This document shows, piece by piece, positions 1 to 8,165 of a stretch of DNA of 12,978 nucleotides. The notes under the pieces were generated by a model. It searched no databases, was not told where the DNA came from, and saw only the letters and a program-made list of their open reading frames with translations. Location: positions 1 through 12,978 of the forward strand of contig CBDULZ010000125.1 in NCBI GenBank assembly GCA_965368185.1, written 5' to 3'. The stretch is from Kriegella sp965368185. Its GTDB lineage: Bacteria; Bacteroidota; Bacteroidia; Flavobacteriales; Flavobacteriaceae. A program made the position numbers and the translations under genes. How positions within the stretch are numbered: position 1 is the first letter of the stretch; every line of letters starts with the position of its first letter.

Positions 1-45
1 GTTAAAATCAAGTCCAGATAAAAACAATCCGAAAATTGTCACGGA

Positions 46-75
46 CAAAGCTAAAAAAAAATATATTTTACGCAA
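46..75 (-). promoter_or_regulatory. Leftward Bacteroidota-type promoter
   Basis: On the minus strand the sequence reads TTG (positions 75-73), then exactly 19 nt, then TAGCTTTG (53-46). This matches the Bacteroidota/Flavobacterium vegetative promoter pattern TTG-N17-23-TAnnTTTG with every defined base present. Transcription would start near position 40 and run out of the left edge. No ATG occurs on that strand between 40 and 1, so the 5' leader is longer than 40 nt and the target gene lies outside the window. The -33 TTG lies inside the LacI-type operator at 70-85, which suggests repression by occlusion. The match is seen in the sequence; the activity is inferred. Confidence 0.6.
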
Positions 76-85
76 CCGATTACGT
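70..85. promoter_or_regulatory. LacI/PurR-type operator
   Basis: The 16-bp site ACGCAACCGATTACGT is an imperfect palindrome with the central CG typical of LacI-family operators. Every non-identical symmetric position is a transition, giving ACGYAAYCGRTTRCGT. It resembles the known PurR box ACGCAAACGTTTGCGT. Flanking bases 65-68 and 87-90 extend the symmetry apart from one mismatch pair (69/86). It lies 160 nt upstream of the lacI-type gene and overlaps the -33 element of the leftward promoter, so the adjacent repressor is the natural candidate ligand. Recognition by that protein is inferred. Confidence 0.6.
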
Positions 86-207
86 TAAATATTTACTAAA
101 AAGTTTCAAAAACCACGATTAAAGCCTGTCGTAATCAATATTTTTAGGACTTAATGGCCTTAAAATTCATGTTTTTTGCAATTATTATTTTTTTTTGGTG
201 ATTTGTT

Positions 208-224
208 ACGTAATATTGTTGCGC
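208..224. promoter_or_regulatory. Possible second LacI half-site pair before lacI
   Basis: ACGTAA (208-213) and TTGCGC (219-224) resemble the two half-sites of the operator at 70-85, but are separated by 5 nt instead of 4. The segment contains TAATATTG (211-218), a 7-of-8 match to the Bacteroidota -7 box. A transcript from there would begin about 20 nt before the ATG at 245, but no TTG lies at the right upstream distance. If real, the site would allow autorepression of lacI. This is weak evidence. Confidence 0.25.
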
Positions 225-244
225 TAATACCCTCCAACGAGTTC

Positions 245-1270
245 ATGCAAAAGAAGGTTACTATATATGATTTGGCCAAGATGATGAATGTTTCCCCTGC
301 GACGGTAAGTCGTAGTTTGAACGACCATCCGTCCATTAGCAAAAAGACTAAGGAGAAAGTCTTATTAGTGGCCAAAGAATCAGGATATCGCACAAATAAA
401 TTTGCTGCAAACCTGAGCAAACAAAAATCGAATACCATAGGCGTGGTCGTACCCAAATTGAATTCCTATTTTATGTCTACCGTGCTTTCGGGAATAGAAA
501 AGGCGGCCAATGATGAGGGGTATAACCTAATTATTAGTCAATCTCTGGAATCTGAAAAAAAAGAAAAACTCAACACAAAAACCTTATACGACAGCGGCGT
601 TGATGCCTTAATGGTCTCATTGGCCTACGAAACAACCGACTACGAACACTTTAACACCTTCACAGAAAGGGAAATACCGCTGCTATTCTTTGATAGGGTA
701 TTTAGCTTGCCGAATTGCCCTACCATACTCATCGATAATAAATCGGCCGGTTTTGAAGCGACCCAACACCTTATTTCGCAAGGTTGCAGAAACCTATTGC
801 ATGTCAGCGGCAATTTAAAACGTAATGTATATTCGGAACGTTTACAGGGATTTAAAGACGCCATGACCACAAATGGACTTACCTTTAAGGCCGGTAATTT
901 TCTTGAAACGGACTTAGATCCCCAAAAAATCGATGAAGTTCTGAAATATTTAAAAATGTCAAAATATACAATCGATGGCATATTTCTTGCCAATGATACC
1001 ATGGCGGTCGAATGTATAAAGGAGCTTAAAAAAATTGGATTTAAAATTCCCCAAGAAATTAAGATCGTCGGGTTTAACAACGACCCCATATCAGAAATAA
1101 TAAGCCCTGCTTTGACGACGATCGATTATCCCGGATATAAATTAGGGGTTTTGGCCGGTCAGAGCATTATAAGTCACCTGAATGGCACTATAAATTTACA
1201 ATCCGCAGGATCCATTATCCTAAAACATAAATTAATTGTACGAGAATCCACAGAAAATAAATTAAACTGA
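245..1270 (+). CDS. LacI/GalR-family transcriptional repressor
   Basis: Cytoplasmic DNA-binding regulator of 341 residues, a normal length for the LacI family. The N-terminal helix-turn-helix begins directly at the start (TIYDLAKMMNVSPATVSRSL, residues about 5-24), and the hinge helix region (KFAANLSKQKSNTIGVVVP) follows near residues 52-70. The rest is a periplasmic-binding-protein-like effector domain with the family's SGIEKAANDEGYNLII, GVDALMV, LLFFDR, GIFLANDTMAVE and IVGFNNDP segments. The frame stays open upstream to an ATG at 176, but that adds 23 hydrophobic residues ahead of the helix-turn-helix, so the ATG at 245 is preferred. The effector is probably a sugar or sugar derivative; its identity cannot be read. 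The exported ThuA-like gene starts 5 nt after its stop and is probably co-transcribed. Operator-like sites upstream suggest control of itself and of a divergent gene to the left. Confidence 0.95.
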   Translation: MQKKVTIYDLAKMMNVSPATVSRSLNDHPSISKKTKEKVLLVAKESGYRTNKFAANLSKQKSNTIGVVVPKLNSYFMSTVLSGIEKAANDEGYNLIISQSLESEKKEKLNTKTLYDSGVDALMVSLAYETTDYEHFNTFTEREIPLLFFDRVFSLPNCPTILIDNKSAGFEATQHLISQGCRNLLHVSGNLKRNVYSERLQGFKDAMTTNGLTFKAGNFLETDLDPQKIDEVLKYLKMSKYTIDGIFLANDTMAVECIKELKKIGFKIPQEIKIVGFNNDPISEIISPALTTIDYPGYKLGVLAGQSIISHLNGTINLQSAGSIILKHKLIVRESTENKLN

Positions 1271-1275
1271 AAACA

Positions 1276-2208
1276 ATGAAAAAACTGATTTTTACCGCCC
1301 TTTCACTTCTCTTTTTAAATATTATTGTTGCTCAAAGCTTAAAATCATTTGAGGTTTCCGATGAATGGCTTTCAAAAATGGAAAAACTCGCTCCTTCAGA
1401 AGCTACGGTCAAAGCCGACACCAAAAAAGTCTTGGTCTTTTCGCAGCATACCGGATTTTATCATTGGACCGCCCCGCTCAATGTTGAAATGTTAAAAATT
1501 CTGGGCACAAAATCGGGTGCTTTTGAAATCACCAATTCTTATGATATCGACAGTTTTGACTCAGATAACCTAAAAAAATATGACGCGGTAGTTTTCAATA
1601 ATTGTAATCCGGCGGGACCAAAAAGAGATTTGTTTTGGGATCTATTGCAGAAAAATTCAAATCTCTCAGATGACAAAATAACCGCATTAGCAAGTGAATA
1701 TGAAAGCAATATGTTGGATTACGTAGCCAAAGGCGGTGGACTTATGATCTTGCATGGCGCCATTACCGTTCAGAATAATTCTATGGAGTTTAGTAAAATG
1801 ACCGGAGGGAGTTTTGACTACCACCCCAAACAACAAGAGATGCATCTTAAAGAATATGACAAGAAGCATCCTTTAGTGCAAGCTTTTAAAGGCAAAGGAC
1901 TGACGCATGTTGACGAACCCTATTTTTTCAAAAATGCGTATTTCGATTATAACTTTAGACCTTTGCTTTATATCGAAATAGACAAATTAGAGGGCATGCG
2001 AGAGGAAGTCGACCAAAAGGTCAACTATGTTGCCTGGATAAAAAGACACGGTGAGGGAAGGGTTTTCTACACTTCTCCTTCACACAATGCCCAGAGTTTA
2101 GACAACCCCGAACTATTACAGTTCTTACTAGACGGAATGCAGTACGTCGTAGGAGATTTAAAATGTGATGATAGCCCTATAGGCAAGCAGAAAGGCGGTA
2201 CACATTAA
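1276..2208 (+). CDS. Exported ThuA-like (trehalose utilization) domain protein
   Basis: Protein of 310 residues with a cleavable Sec signal peptide (MKKLIFTALSLLFLNIIVAQ, cleavage near residue 20), so it acts in the periplasm or outside. From about residue 50 it carries the ThuA-like fold, a relative of class I glutamine amidotransferases. Visible hallmarks are VLVFSQHTGFYHWTAP, VVFNNCNP, the glycine turn GGGLMILHGA, HPKQQEMHL, HPLVQAF, DEPYFF and the C-terminal WIKRHGEGRVFYTSPSHN. ThuA proteins are linked to trehalose and other disaccharide catabolism, notably oxidised (keto) sugars, but the biochemical role of exported versions is poorly defined. It starts 5 nt after lacI, suggesting co-transcription and sugar-responsive control. 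A bidirectional terminator follows. The family call is firm; the substrate is unknown. Confidence 0.9.
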   Translation: MKKLIFTALSLLFLNIIVAQSLKSFEVSDEWLSKMEKLAPSEATVKADTKKVLVFSQHTGFYHWTAPLNVEMLKILGTKSGAFEITNSYDIDSFDSDNLKKYDAVVFNNCNPAGPKRDLFWDLLQKNSNLSDDKITALASEYESNMLDYVAKGGGLMILHGAITVQNNSMEFSKMTGGSFDYHPKQQEMHLKEYDKKHPLVQAFKGKGLTHVDEPYFFKNAYFDYNFRPLLYIEIDKLEGMREEVDQKVNYVAWIKRHGEGRVFYTSPSHNAQSLDNPELLQFLLDGMQYVVGDLKCDDSPIGKQKGGTH

Positions 2209-2232
2209 ACTCGTGACGCATATTTAGTATAA

Positions 2233-2262
2233 AAAAATGACCGGGTCTGTCCGCTCATTTTT
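2233..2262. terminator. Bidirectional intrinsic terminator
   Basis: Arms AAAAATGACCGG (2233-2244) and CCGCTCATTTTT (2251-2262) pair over 11 of 12 positions around a 6-nt loop, with a single C/C mismatch at 2241/2254. The A-run at 2231-2237 and the T-run from 2258 give U-tracts in both directions. It sits between the convergent ThuA-like gene (stop at 2208) and the NHL-type gene (stop at 2311), where a shared terminator is expected. Confidence 0.75.
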
Positions 2263-2310
2263 ATTTTATGCAATACTATGATAACTAATAAAAGCATCGT
2301 AAGCCCTTTA

Positions 2311-3378
2311 CTATACTCTATGCAATTTATAAGGATAAACCCCTCCTGCATTCCATTGGCAAACATATAAATTCTTATCACGGTCGACACATACATCATG
2401 GCAATGTTTAAAAATAGGGCGGTCTTGGAGCATTAATTGCAGTTTTCCATCTTTGTATCTCGGTACGGTTCCCCCTGGATTCGATACCACCTTATTTTGC
2501 TTATCGAGAATAGTCACGAACCCCTTGTTCAATTGCATATTGTAATTGCCTTCCTCCATACCAAAACATACTCCGGAATAAATATTCTCCCCATCGATTA
2601 CAGGGCGACTAACAAATAAGCCCGGCATATAAATATTTTCTAAATATTCTCCATCCAAAGAAAATCGCTTGAAGGAATTTTTAATACGTGCCGAACACAA
2701 CAAAGTTGGATTGTTCGGATCTCGAGTATCTAAAGTTACACCGTGGGCCTGCTTGAATTTTTCCGGAGACAAAAAACTATCTCCCCCGAACTTTCGAATG
2801 AATGTTCCTTTGGCATCATATTGTAAAATAAATTGGGAACCGTAGCCGTCGGCCACATAAATATCCCCATTAGGCCCTATGGTCGTTTCTGTAGGTCTAT
2901 ATGCCATTTTCTCGTCGTAAGCACCCAGTTTTGAAGGTGAGCTAAGTTCCATAATTATGCGCCCATCCAACGAACTTTTGATTACCCTACCCAAGCCAGG
3001 GTCGGTGATATATAAATATTCCGAATCTCCTTCATCATGTAGGGTCAATCCATGGGCTCCGGGTAAATTCAATGTCCAAAAATTCAGCAGTTTGCCGGTT
3101 GTGTTATAAATAAGGATATTGTTCTTAGGATGGTCGGTCAGAAGTAATAATCTTCCTTTTTTATCCATAACCATCTCGTGACAGTTGTTTACTGGGGTAT
3201 TTTGGGGGTCTAAATTGCCCCATTCCTTTTCCAGCCGATAACGAAAATCACCGTGCCCCAAAACAATCTCTTCCAAATTCGGCTTTGATGGCATAATCTG
3301 AAACGGAAATACTGCGGATACCATTAGAGCACCGCTGGACTGCATCGTTTTTTCAACGAATTTTCTTCTTGTAATCAT
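2311..3378 (-). CDS. Tat-exported NHL-repeat beta-propeller protein
   Basis: Protein of 355 residues. The N-terminus (ITRRKFVEKTMQSSGALMVSAVFP) is a twin-arginine-type signal, with Arg4-Arg5 followed by a hydrophobic stretch, so a folded and perhaps cofactor-bearing protein may be exported. The body shows repeated NHL/6-bladed propeller blades: GHGDFRYRL, HEMVMDKKGRLLLLTD, GAHGLTLHDEGDSEYLYITD, RPTETTIGPNGDIYVADGYGSQFILQYDAKG, QAHGVTLDTRDPNNPTLLCS and CHDVCVDRDKNLYVCQWN. Such propellers resemble the lyase part of peptidylglycine alpha-amidating enzymes, but also serve as binding scaffolds. No catalytic role is assigned here. It begins 4 nt after the DUF1501 stop and is last in a three-gene operon with the cytochrome-type lipoprotein and the DUF1501 protein, so it probably works with them outside the cytoplasm. 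Several cysteines cluster near the C-terminus. Confidence 0.85.
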   Translation of the reverse strand: MITRRKFVEKTMQSSGALMVSAVFPFQIMPSKPNLEEIVLGHGDFRYRLEKEWGNLDPQNTPVNNCHEMVMDKKGRLLLLTDHPKNNILIYNTTGKLLNFWTLNLPGAHGLTLHDEGDSEYLYITDPGLGRVIKSSLDGRIIMELSSPSKLGAYDEKMAYRPTETTIGPNGDIYVADGYGSQFILQYDAKGTFIRKFGGDSFLSPEKFKQAHGVTLDTRDPNNPTLLCSARIKNSFKRFSLDGEYLENIYMPGLFVSRPVIDGENIYSGVCFGMEEGNYNMQLNKGFVTILDKQNKVVSNPGGTVPRYKDGKLQLMLQDRPIFKHCHDVCVDRDKNLYVCQWNAGGVYPYKLHRV

Positions 3379-3382
3379 TTAT

Positions 3383-4852
3383 CTATGCTAGAATATCCTT
3401 TACAACATGACCGTGCACATCGGTCAACCGATACCTTCTTCCTTGGTGTTTAAAAGTAAGCCTTTCATGGTCGATGCCCAATAAATGAAGAAGGGTCGCT
3501 TGAAAATCATGGACATGTACTTCATTTTGAATTACGTTATAACTGAACTCATCGGTTTCACCATAGACCATGCCGGGTTTTACACCTGCGCCGGCCATCC
3601 ACATCGTAAAGCATCCTGGGTGGTGGTCCCTACCGTAGTTGGTCGCGGTTAATCGACCTTGAGAAAAACTTGTTCGCCCAAATTCACCTCCCCACACTAC
3701 CAAAGTATCTTCTAAAAGTCCCCTTTGTTTTAAATCTTGAATAAGACCCGCAGTAGCTTGGTCTGTTCCCATTGCCTGTCGTTTAATGCCCGCGGGAAGA
3801 CCACCGTGCTGATCCCATCCCATGTGATACAATTGTATGAATTTCACATCTTTCTCGGCCAAACGTCTTGCCTGCAAACAATTATAGGCATAAGTACCCG
3901 GAGTTCTCGCATCTTCGCCGTACAACTCATAAATATGGTCGGGTTCTTGGGAAACATCTACAGCATCAGGCACGGAACTTTGCATCTTATACGCCATTTC
4001 GTATTGGTTGATTTTGGACTGTATTTCCGGATCTTTCCAAATATCGTATTGTTGATTGTTCAATTCGGCTATATAATCCAACGCCCTTCTACGATCGTGG
4101 TCATGAACCCCATGCGGATTGTTCAAATACAATACTGGATCTTTACCTGAACGGAACTGCACACCCTGATGATGCGACGGAAGAAATCCGTTTGCCCATG
4201 CCGATGAACTTAAAGGTTGTGCACCCCCACCCTTTGACAGCATCACCACGAAATTGGGCAGATCCTTATTATCGCTTCCCAAACCATAACTGAGCCACGA
4301 ACCAATGGAAGGCCTTCCACTCTGTTGGGAGCCTGTTTGCACGAACATCACGGCCGGTTCATGGTTTATGGCCTCTGTACGCATTGATTTAATGATACAA
4401 AGATCGTCGACCACTTTGGCCGTATGCGGAAAAATCTCACTGACCCATGCCCCTGATTGTCCATATTGTTTAAAATCATAAATCGACTTCACCAAAGGGA
4501 AGGTAGATTGATCCGAAACCATGCCTGAATTTCGTTGGGTGCCCTGTACCGAAGGTGGTATCTCTTGACCATGCCATTTTGCCAATTGAGGTTTGTAATC
4601 AAACGTTTCCAATTGTGAAGGCCCACCACTTTGAAAAAGATAAATGACTCTCTTTGCCTTTGCCGGAAAATGCGTACCGTTCAAGACACCTCCCATACCC
4701 TTCCCAGAATTACCCATTAATAAGTCATTGGCATAACCCGTAGTCGGCGCCAACATACTAGAGAGGGCAATAGAACCAAAGCCCAAAGAGGCTTTCTTAA
4801 GAAAGCCGCGTCGGGTCTCTGTAAATTTTAATTCCCTTGTTAAATCGTCCAT
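3383..4852 (-). CDS. DUF1501 family protein, Tat-exported
   Basis: Protein of 489 residues. It opens with a clear twin-arginine signal (TRRGFLKKASLGFGSIALSSMLAP, Arg14-Arg15) and is therefore exported folded. The rest is a full-length DUF1501 domain, a family with the alkaline phosphatase/sulfatase-like fold. Seen are RVIYLFQSGGPSQLETFDYKP (about 68-88), HMGWDQHGG (about 342-350), GGEFGRT (about 386-393), GRDHHPG (about 405-411) and a C-terminal HDFQATLLHLLGIDHERLTFKHQGRRYRLTDVHG. The histidine/aspartate motifs fit a metal site, but the reaction of this family has not been established to my knowledge. DUF1501 genes usually stand next to DUF1549/DUF1553 cytochrome genes, as here: the large lipoprotein gene ends 6 nt before this start. 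The two products are likely partners in the periplasm. Confidence 0.93.
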   Translation of the reverse strand: MDDLTRELKFTETRRGFLKKASLGFGSIALSSMLAPTTGYANDLLMGNSGKGMGGVLNGTHFPAKAKRVIYLFQSGGPSQLETFDYKPQLAKWHGQEIPPSVQGTQRNSGMVSDQSTFPLVKSIYDFKQYGQSGAWVSEIFPHTAKVVDDLCIIKSMRTEAINHEPAVMFVQTGSQQSGRPSIGSWLSYGLGSDNKDLPNFVVMLSKGGGAQPLSSSAWANGFLPSHHQGVQFRSGKDPVLYLNNPHGVHDHDRRRALDYIAELNNQQYDIWKDPEIQSKINQYEMAYKMQSSVPDAVDVSQEPDHIYELYGEDARTPGTYAYNCLQARRLAEKDVKFIQLYHMGWDQHGGLPAGIKRQAMGTDQATAGLIQDLKQRGLLEDTLVVWGGEFGRTSFSQGRLTATNYGRDHHPGCFTMWMAGAGVKPGMVYGETDEFSYNVIQNEVHVHDFQATLLHLLGIDHERLTFKHQGRRYRLTDVHGHVVKDILA

Positions 4853-4858
4853 AATTGC

Positions 4859-7800
4859 TTATCGTATTGTATAGCCGTCAGCGGTATTCATCACTCCGTT
4901 CAAAACTGTGGCCAAAGCCGCAACTTCTATGACATTTAGATTATTTTTTGGTTTTGAGCTTCCCGTGGAAATATAGTCCACCGCATCTTCTTTCCTTTCT
5001 TGAAACCGATTGCGCTCTGCACTATAGAATTTTTGTACGATGGCCATTTCCGATGCACTCGGATTACGTCCGGTAGCCAATTTATATCCTTTTCTAAGCC
5101 ACTCACCCTCACTCCCATAATTTTGAATCAAATTTTCGGCCAGTACACGGGAGGCTTCAACAAATTGGGGATCATTTAAAAGTACAAGGGCTTGTAACGG
5201 CGTACTGGTTTCTCTACGTTTTACCGTACAGACACCTCTTTCTCCAACATCGAAAATTAACATTGAAGGGGGAGCCGATGTTCTTTTCCAGATGGTATAC
5301 AAACTACGGCGATAGAGGCCTTCCCCAGGTTCCTGTAGGTATTTGTAGCGCCACGATTTATTGCTAATTTCATCCCAAAGCCCCTCGGGTTGGTACGGGT
5401 AAACACTCGGCCCTCCTATTTTATGGGACAACAAGCCACTAATGGCCAAAGCATTGTCGCGTATCATTTCGGCGGTCATGCGAAAACTCGGACCACGGGC
5501 CAATAAGGTATTATCCCCATCTATTTCATGCAATTCTTCTCTTATCTGGGAACTTTGTTGGTAGGTCGCCGACATTACAATAAACTTGTGCATTTTTTTG
5601 ATATCCCAACCCGATTCACGAAAACTAACTGCGAGCCAGTCCAATAATTCAGGATGAGAAGGCAGATCCCCTTGATTGCCAAAGTCGTCTGAGGAAACCA
5701 CCAACCCCTTTCCAAAATGCATTTGCCACAGGCGATTTACATATACCCTAGCGGTCAACGGATGATCTTCATCGAACAGCCATTTGGTAAGACCTAGTCG
5801 GTTTCGTGGAAGCTCTTCATCAAACGGAAGTACCGCTTTAATAATATTCGGAAAAACTTCCTCCGTGGGGGAATCGTACATACCCCTATCGAGCACATAA
5901 GTAGGCCTTGATTGAGGCGTTTCACCCAAAACCATAATCTCAGGAATGGTGTCGACAACAGTTAAACGTTCCCTTTTAAGGTTCCGAAGTTGTTCGCTCT
6001 TCGTTATAAAATCAGGATCATTTATTAATCGATATGCCGAAACAATCGCCTTCTTTTTCCTATCCTGGGTATCTTCTAGTGCTAAAGCGGCCTTATTTTT
6101 ATCTTCGGAGTAAAGCACTTCCAAAGCTGATAGTTCCCTATTATATATCTTAAGTTCATCAAGCCCACCGTTGATAAAGGTCTTTACCTTATCCCTAACA
6201 CCTAAAGTAAACCCATTAAAACCGTAAGTATGAATATTGGGCTCGAATGTAATCGACTTGTAAAGGTTGTCAATATCAACAATCACTTCCATTTCCTCAC
6301 CGTTTAGATAGAAATGTACGCCCCCACCCTTACCGAGGCCATCGTACGAAACAACAAAATCGGACCATTTTTTTTCAGGAAGAGGCTCTTTCGCCGTCAC
6401 CTGAATCGCGTTAGTAGGCCAAGACTGGGCAATGACAAATTTCGGACGGTTATCCTCCAAATAGAACGAATACCCATTTAATCCCAATCTCAGGTCTTCG
6501 CAATGATAAAATATTCCTGCTTCTTCATATATTTTATCAGGAAAAAGGGATAATGAAACGGAGAATGGATCGGTGAAATCGTACCACCCGACTTTTTCAG
6601 GCAATTGAATCGTCGTATAATCATTTATAAAAATGCCGTCGCCACTCGCCCCAGTTTTAACATTGGGTTCATTTACTACCGCTGGCTTACCGTGAGCTAC
6701 CAAATTCGGACTACGGAATCGCTTTTTATCAGTTCGAATCAACCTGTCGAAACTATAATTTACTATTAACCCTTTATTTTGATTTTTTTGGAGGGTTTGC
6801 AATAGCTTCTTTGAATCGTCTTTAACATTTAGTGCTTCCGTAGGTAATTTCTGAATTTCAACCAACTGCTTCTCTACTTTACCAATATTAGCATCGATAT
6901 ATTCCAAGATTTTGTCTTGCTCGGCATTGGTCAAAAGCAAAGAAGGCCCAGGAACCTGCCCCGGACCGTAGACCGCGGTTCCTAAATCGTTGGTACTATT
7001 AAAAAAAGCGGCCATTTGATAATGTTCCTTTTGGCTAATGGCATCGTATTTATGGTCATGGCATCGGGCGCATTCCACGCTCAATCCTAAAAATGCCTTG
7101 CCCAATGTAAGTGTTCGGTCGGCGACATATTCTTGGCGGAACTCTTCAAAAACAATTCCGGCTTCCGAATTCTTTTTATGCAATCTATTAAAAGCCGTTG
7201 CCAGAATACTTTCTTGTGTCGGCTCCGGAATGAGATCACCCGCCAATTGCCAAGTCGTAAATTTCTCATAGCTCATATTTTCATTAAATGCCTTAATCAC
7301 CCAATCGCGATACGGACTAAAATCACGGTGTTTATCATCTAAATAACCATCACTTTCGGCATATCGGGCGACATCCATCCATTCAGCGGCCATACGTTCA
7401 CCATAGGCTGGGGACGCCAATAAACGATCAACCAGTTTCTCGTATGCATCAACTGAAGTATCTTGAACAAAGTCTTCAATTTGTTTCAAGGAGGGTGGTA
7501 AACCGGTAAGGTCAAAACTTAACCTCCGAATAAGGGATTCTTTGGAGGCCTTTTCGGAAGGCGATAAATTTTGTTGCTCTAGTTTATGCGCTACAAAAAA
7601 ATCGATTTCATTTTTGGCCCAATCGGTACCTTCAATTTCAGGGAGTGTCTCTTTTTTAGGTTTTATAAAGGACCAATGTGGTTTGTACTTAGCTCCTTGC
7701 GCTACCCATTTTGTCAATATGGCCATCTCCCTTTCATTCAAAGCTAAGTTTGATTCAGGGGGCGGCATCTTCAAATTCTCGTCGTTACTAAGAATTCGAC

Positions 7801-8107
7801 TTATGGCTTCGCTTTTTCCAGGTTTGCCCGGTACGATTGCATGGGCTTGGATATTATTTTCGAGAGCGCCATAGGCATTCTCCTCAATATCCAAGCGCAG
7901 TCCCGCTTTTTGGTTTGCAGCATCAGGTCCATGACAGGCAAAACATTTATCGGAAAGAATCGGTTTTACGTGATAATTAAAATCAATTGTTTCAGGAACC
8001 CGTTCGTAGGCCAATTCTATTTCTTCGGGTACATTCCACCCACAACTTGTTAATAGAAAGCAACCTAGAAAAAGCCAAGAACAAACCTTAAATTTCTTCA
8101 TATCCAT
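4859..8107 (-). CDS. Cytochrome c lipoprotein with PSCyt1-DUF1549-LamG-DUF1553 domains
   Basis: Very large protein (1082 residues). It has a lipoprotein signal ending in LLTSC (Cys22), so it is membrane-anchored and extracytoplasmic. Domain order: planctomycete cytochrome C region with haem motif CFACH (55-59) and likely axial Met in LKMPPP (Met114); DUF1549/PSCyt2 (about 160-370) ending with a second CxxCH, CARCHDHKYD (about 344-353); a LamG/concanavalin-like insertion (about 445-665: NYSFDRL, VHFYLNGEEM, GLDELKIYNREL); and DUF1553/PSD1 (about 765-990: NRLWQMHFGKGLV, DFGNQGDLPSHPELLDWLA, RRETSTPLQALVLLNDP). The architecture is typical of Planctomycetes and is also found in marine Bacteroidota. 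The role is presumably electron transfer coupled to an unknown, perhaps glycan-related, substrate bound by the LamG part. It is first in the operon with DUF1501 and the propeller. An in-frame ATG at 8101 (MKKFK) has AGGA 9 nt upstream and is an equally good start. Confidence 0.93.
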   Translation of the reverse strand: MDMKKFKVCSWLFLGCFLLTSCGWNVPEEIELAYERVPETIDFNYHVKPILSDKCFACHGPDAANQKAGLRLDIEENAYGALENNIQAHAIVPGKPGKSEAISRILSNDENLKMPPPESNLALNEREMAILTKWVAQGAKYKPHWSFIKPKKETLPEIEGTDWAKNEIDFFVAHKLEQQNLSPSEKASKESLIRRLSFDLTGLPPSLKQIEDFVQDTSVDAYEKLVDRLLASPAYGERMAAEWMDVARYAESDGYLDDKHRDFSPYRDWVIKAFNENMSYEKFTTWQLAGDLIPEPTQESILATAFNRLHKKNSEAGIVFEEFRQEYVADRTLTLGKAFLGLSVECARCHDHKYDAISQKEHYQMAAFFNSTNDLGTAVYGPGQVPGPSLLLTNAEQDKILEYIDANIGKVEKQLVEIQKLPTEALNVKDDSKKLLQTLQKNQNKGLIVNYSFDRLIRTDKKRFRSPNLVAHGKPAVVNEPNVKTGASGDGIFINDYTTIQLPEKVGWYDFTDPFSVSLSLFPDKIYEEAGIFYHCEDLRLGLNGYSFYLEDNRPKFVIAQSWPTNAIQVTAKEPLPEKKWSDFVVSYDGLGKGGGVHFYLNGEEMEVIVDIDNLYKSITFEPNIHTYGFNGFTLGVRDKVKTFINGGLDELKIYNRELSALEVLYSEDKNKAALALEDTQDRKKKAIVSAYRLINDPDFITKSEQLRNLKRERLTVVDTIPEIMVLGETPQSRPTYVLDRGMYDSPTEEVFPNIIKAVLPFDEELPRNRLGLTKWLFDEDHPLTARVYVNRLWQMHFGKGLVVSSDDFGNQGDLPSHPELLDWLAVSFRESGWDIKKMHKFIVMSATYQQSSQIREELHEIDGDNTLLARGPSFRMTAEMIRDNALAISGLLSHKIGGPSVYPYQPEGLWDEISNKSWRYKYLQEPGEGLYRRSLYTIWKRTSAPPSMLIFDVGERGVCTVKRRETSTPLQALVLLNDPQFVEASRVLAENLIQNYGSEGEWLRKGYKLATGRNPSASEMAIVQKFYSAERNRFQERKEDAVDYISTGSSKPKNNLNVIEVAALATVLNGVMNTADGYTIR

Positions 8108-8119
8108 TTCCTATTCAAT

Positions 8120-8127
8120 CAAATATA
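8120..8127 (-). promoter_or_regulatory. -7 box candidate for the cytochrome operon
   Basis: On the minus strand these bases read TATATTTG, a full match to the Bacteroidota -7 element TAnnTTTG. It lies 13-26 nt before the two possible start codons of the large lipoprotein gene. No TTG occurs 17-23 nt upstream, so the -33 element is degenerate and the promoter may need an activator, such as the divergently encoded regulator. Confidence 0.45.
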
Positions 8128-8165
8128 ATCAATTCAAATCTGGTAAAATCGTACTAAAAACAGTT

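Noticed and set aside
176..244. N-terminal extension of the LacI protein from the ATG at 176
   Set aside because: The 23 added residues are hydrophobic and precede a helix-turn-helix that normally begins at the N-terminus. The ATG at 245 fits the family.
640..1089. 149-codon minus-strand open frame opposite lacI
   Set aside because: It lies fully within a clear LacI-family gene and resembles no known protein; a reading-frame shadow.
5003..5015. AAACCGATTGCGC, resembling half of the LacI operator
   Set aside because: It lies deep inside the coding sequence of the large lipoprotein and encodes ordinary residues; its left half does not fit the palindrome.
7542..7874. 110-codon plus-strand open frame opposite the cytochrome lipoprotein gene
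   Set aside because: Antisense to the conserved PSCyt1/DUF1549 coding sequence; no support of its own.
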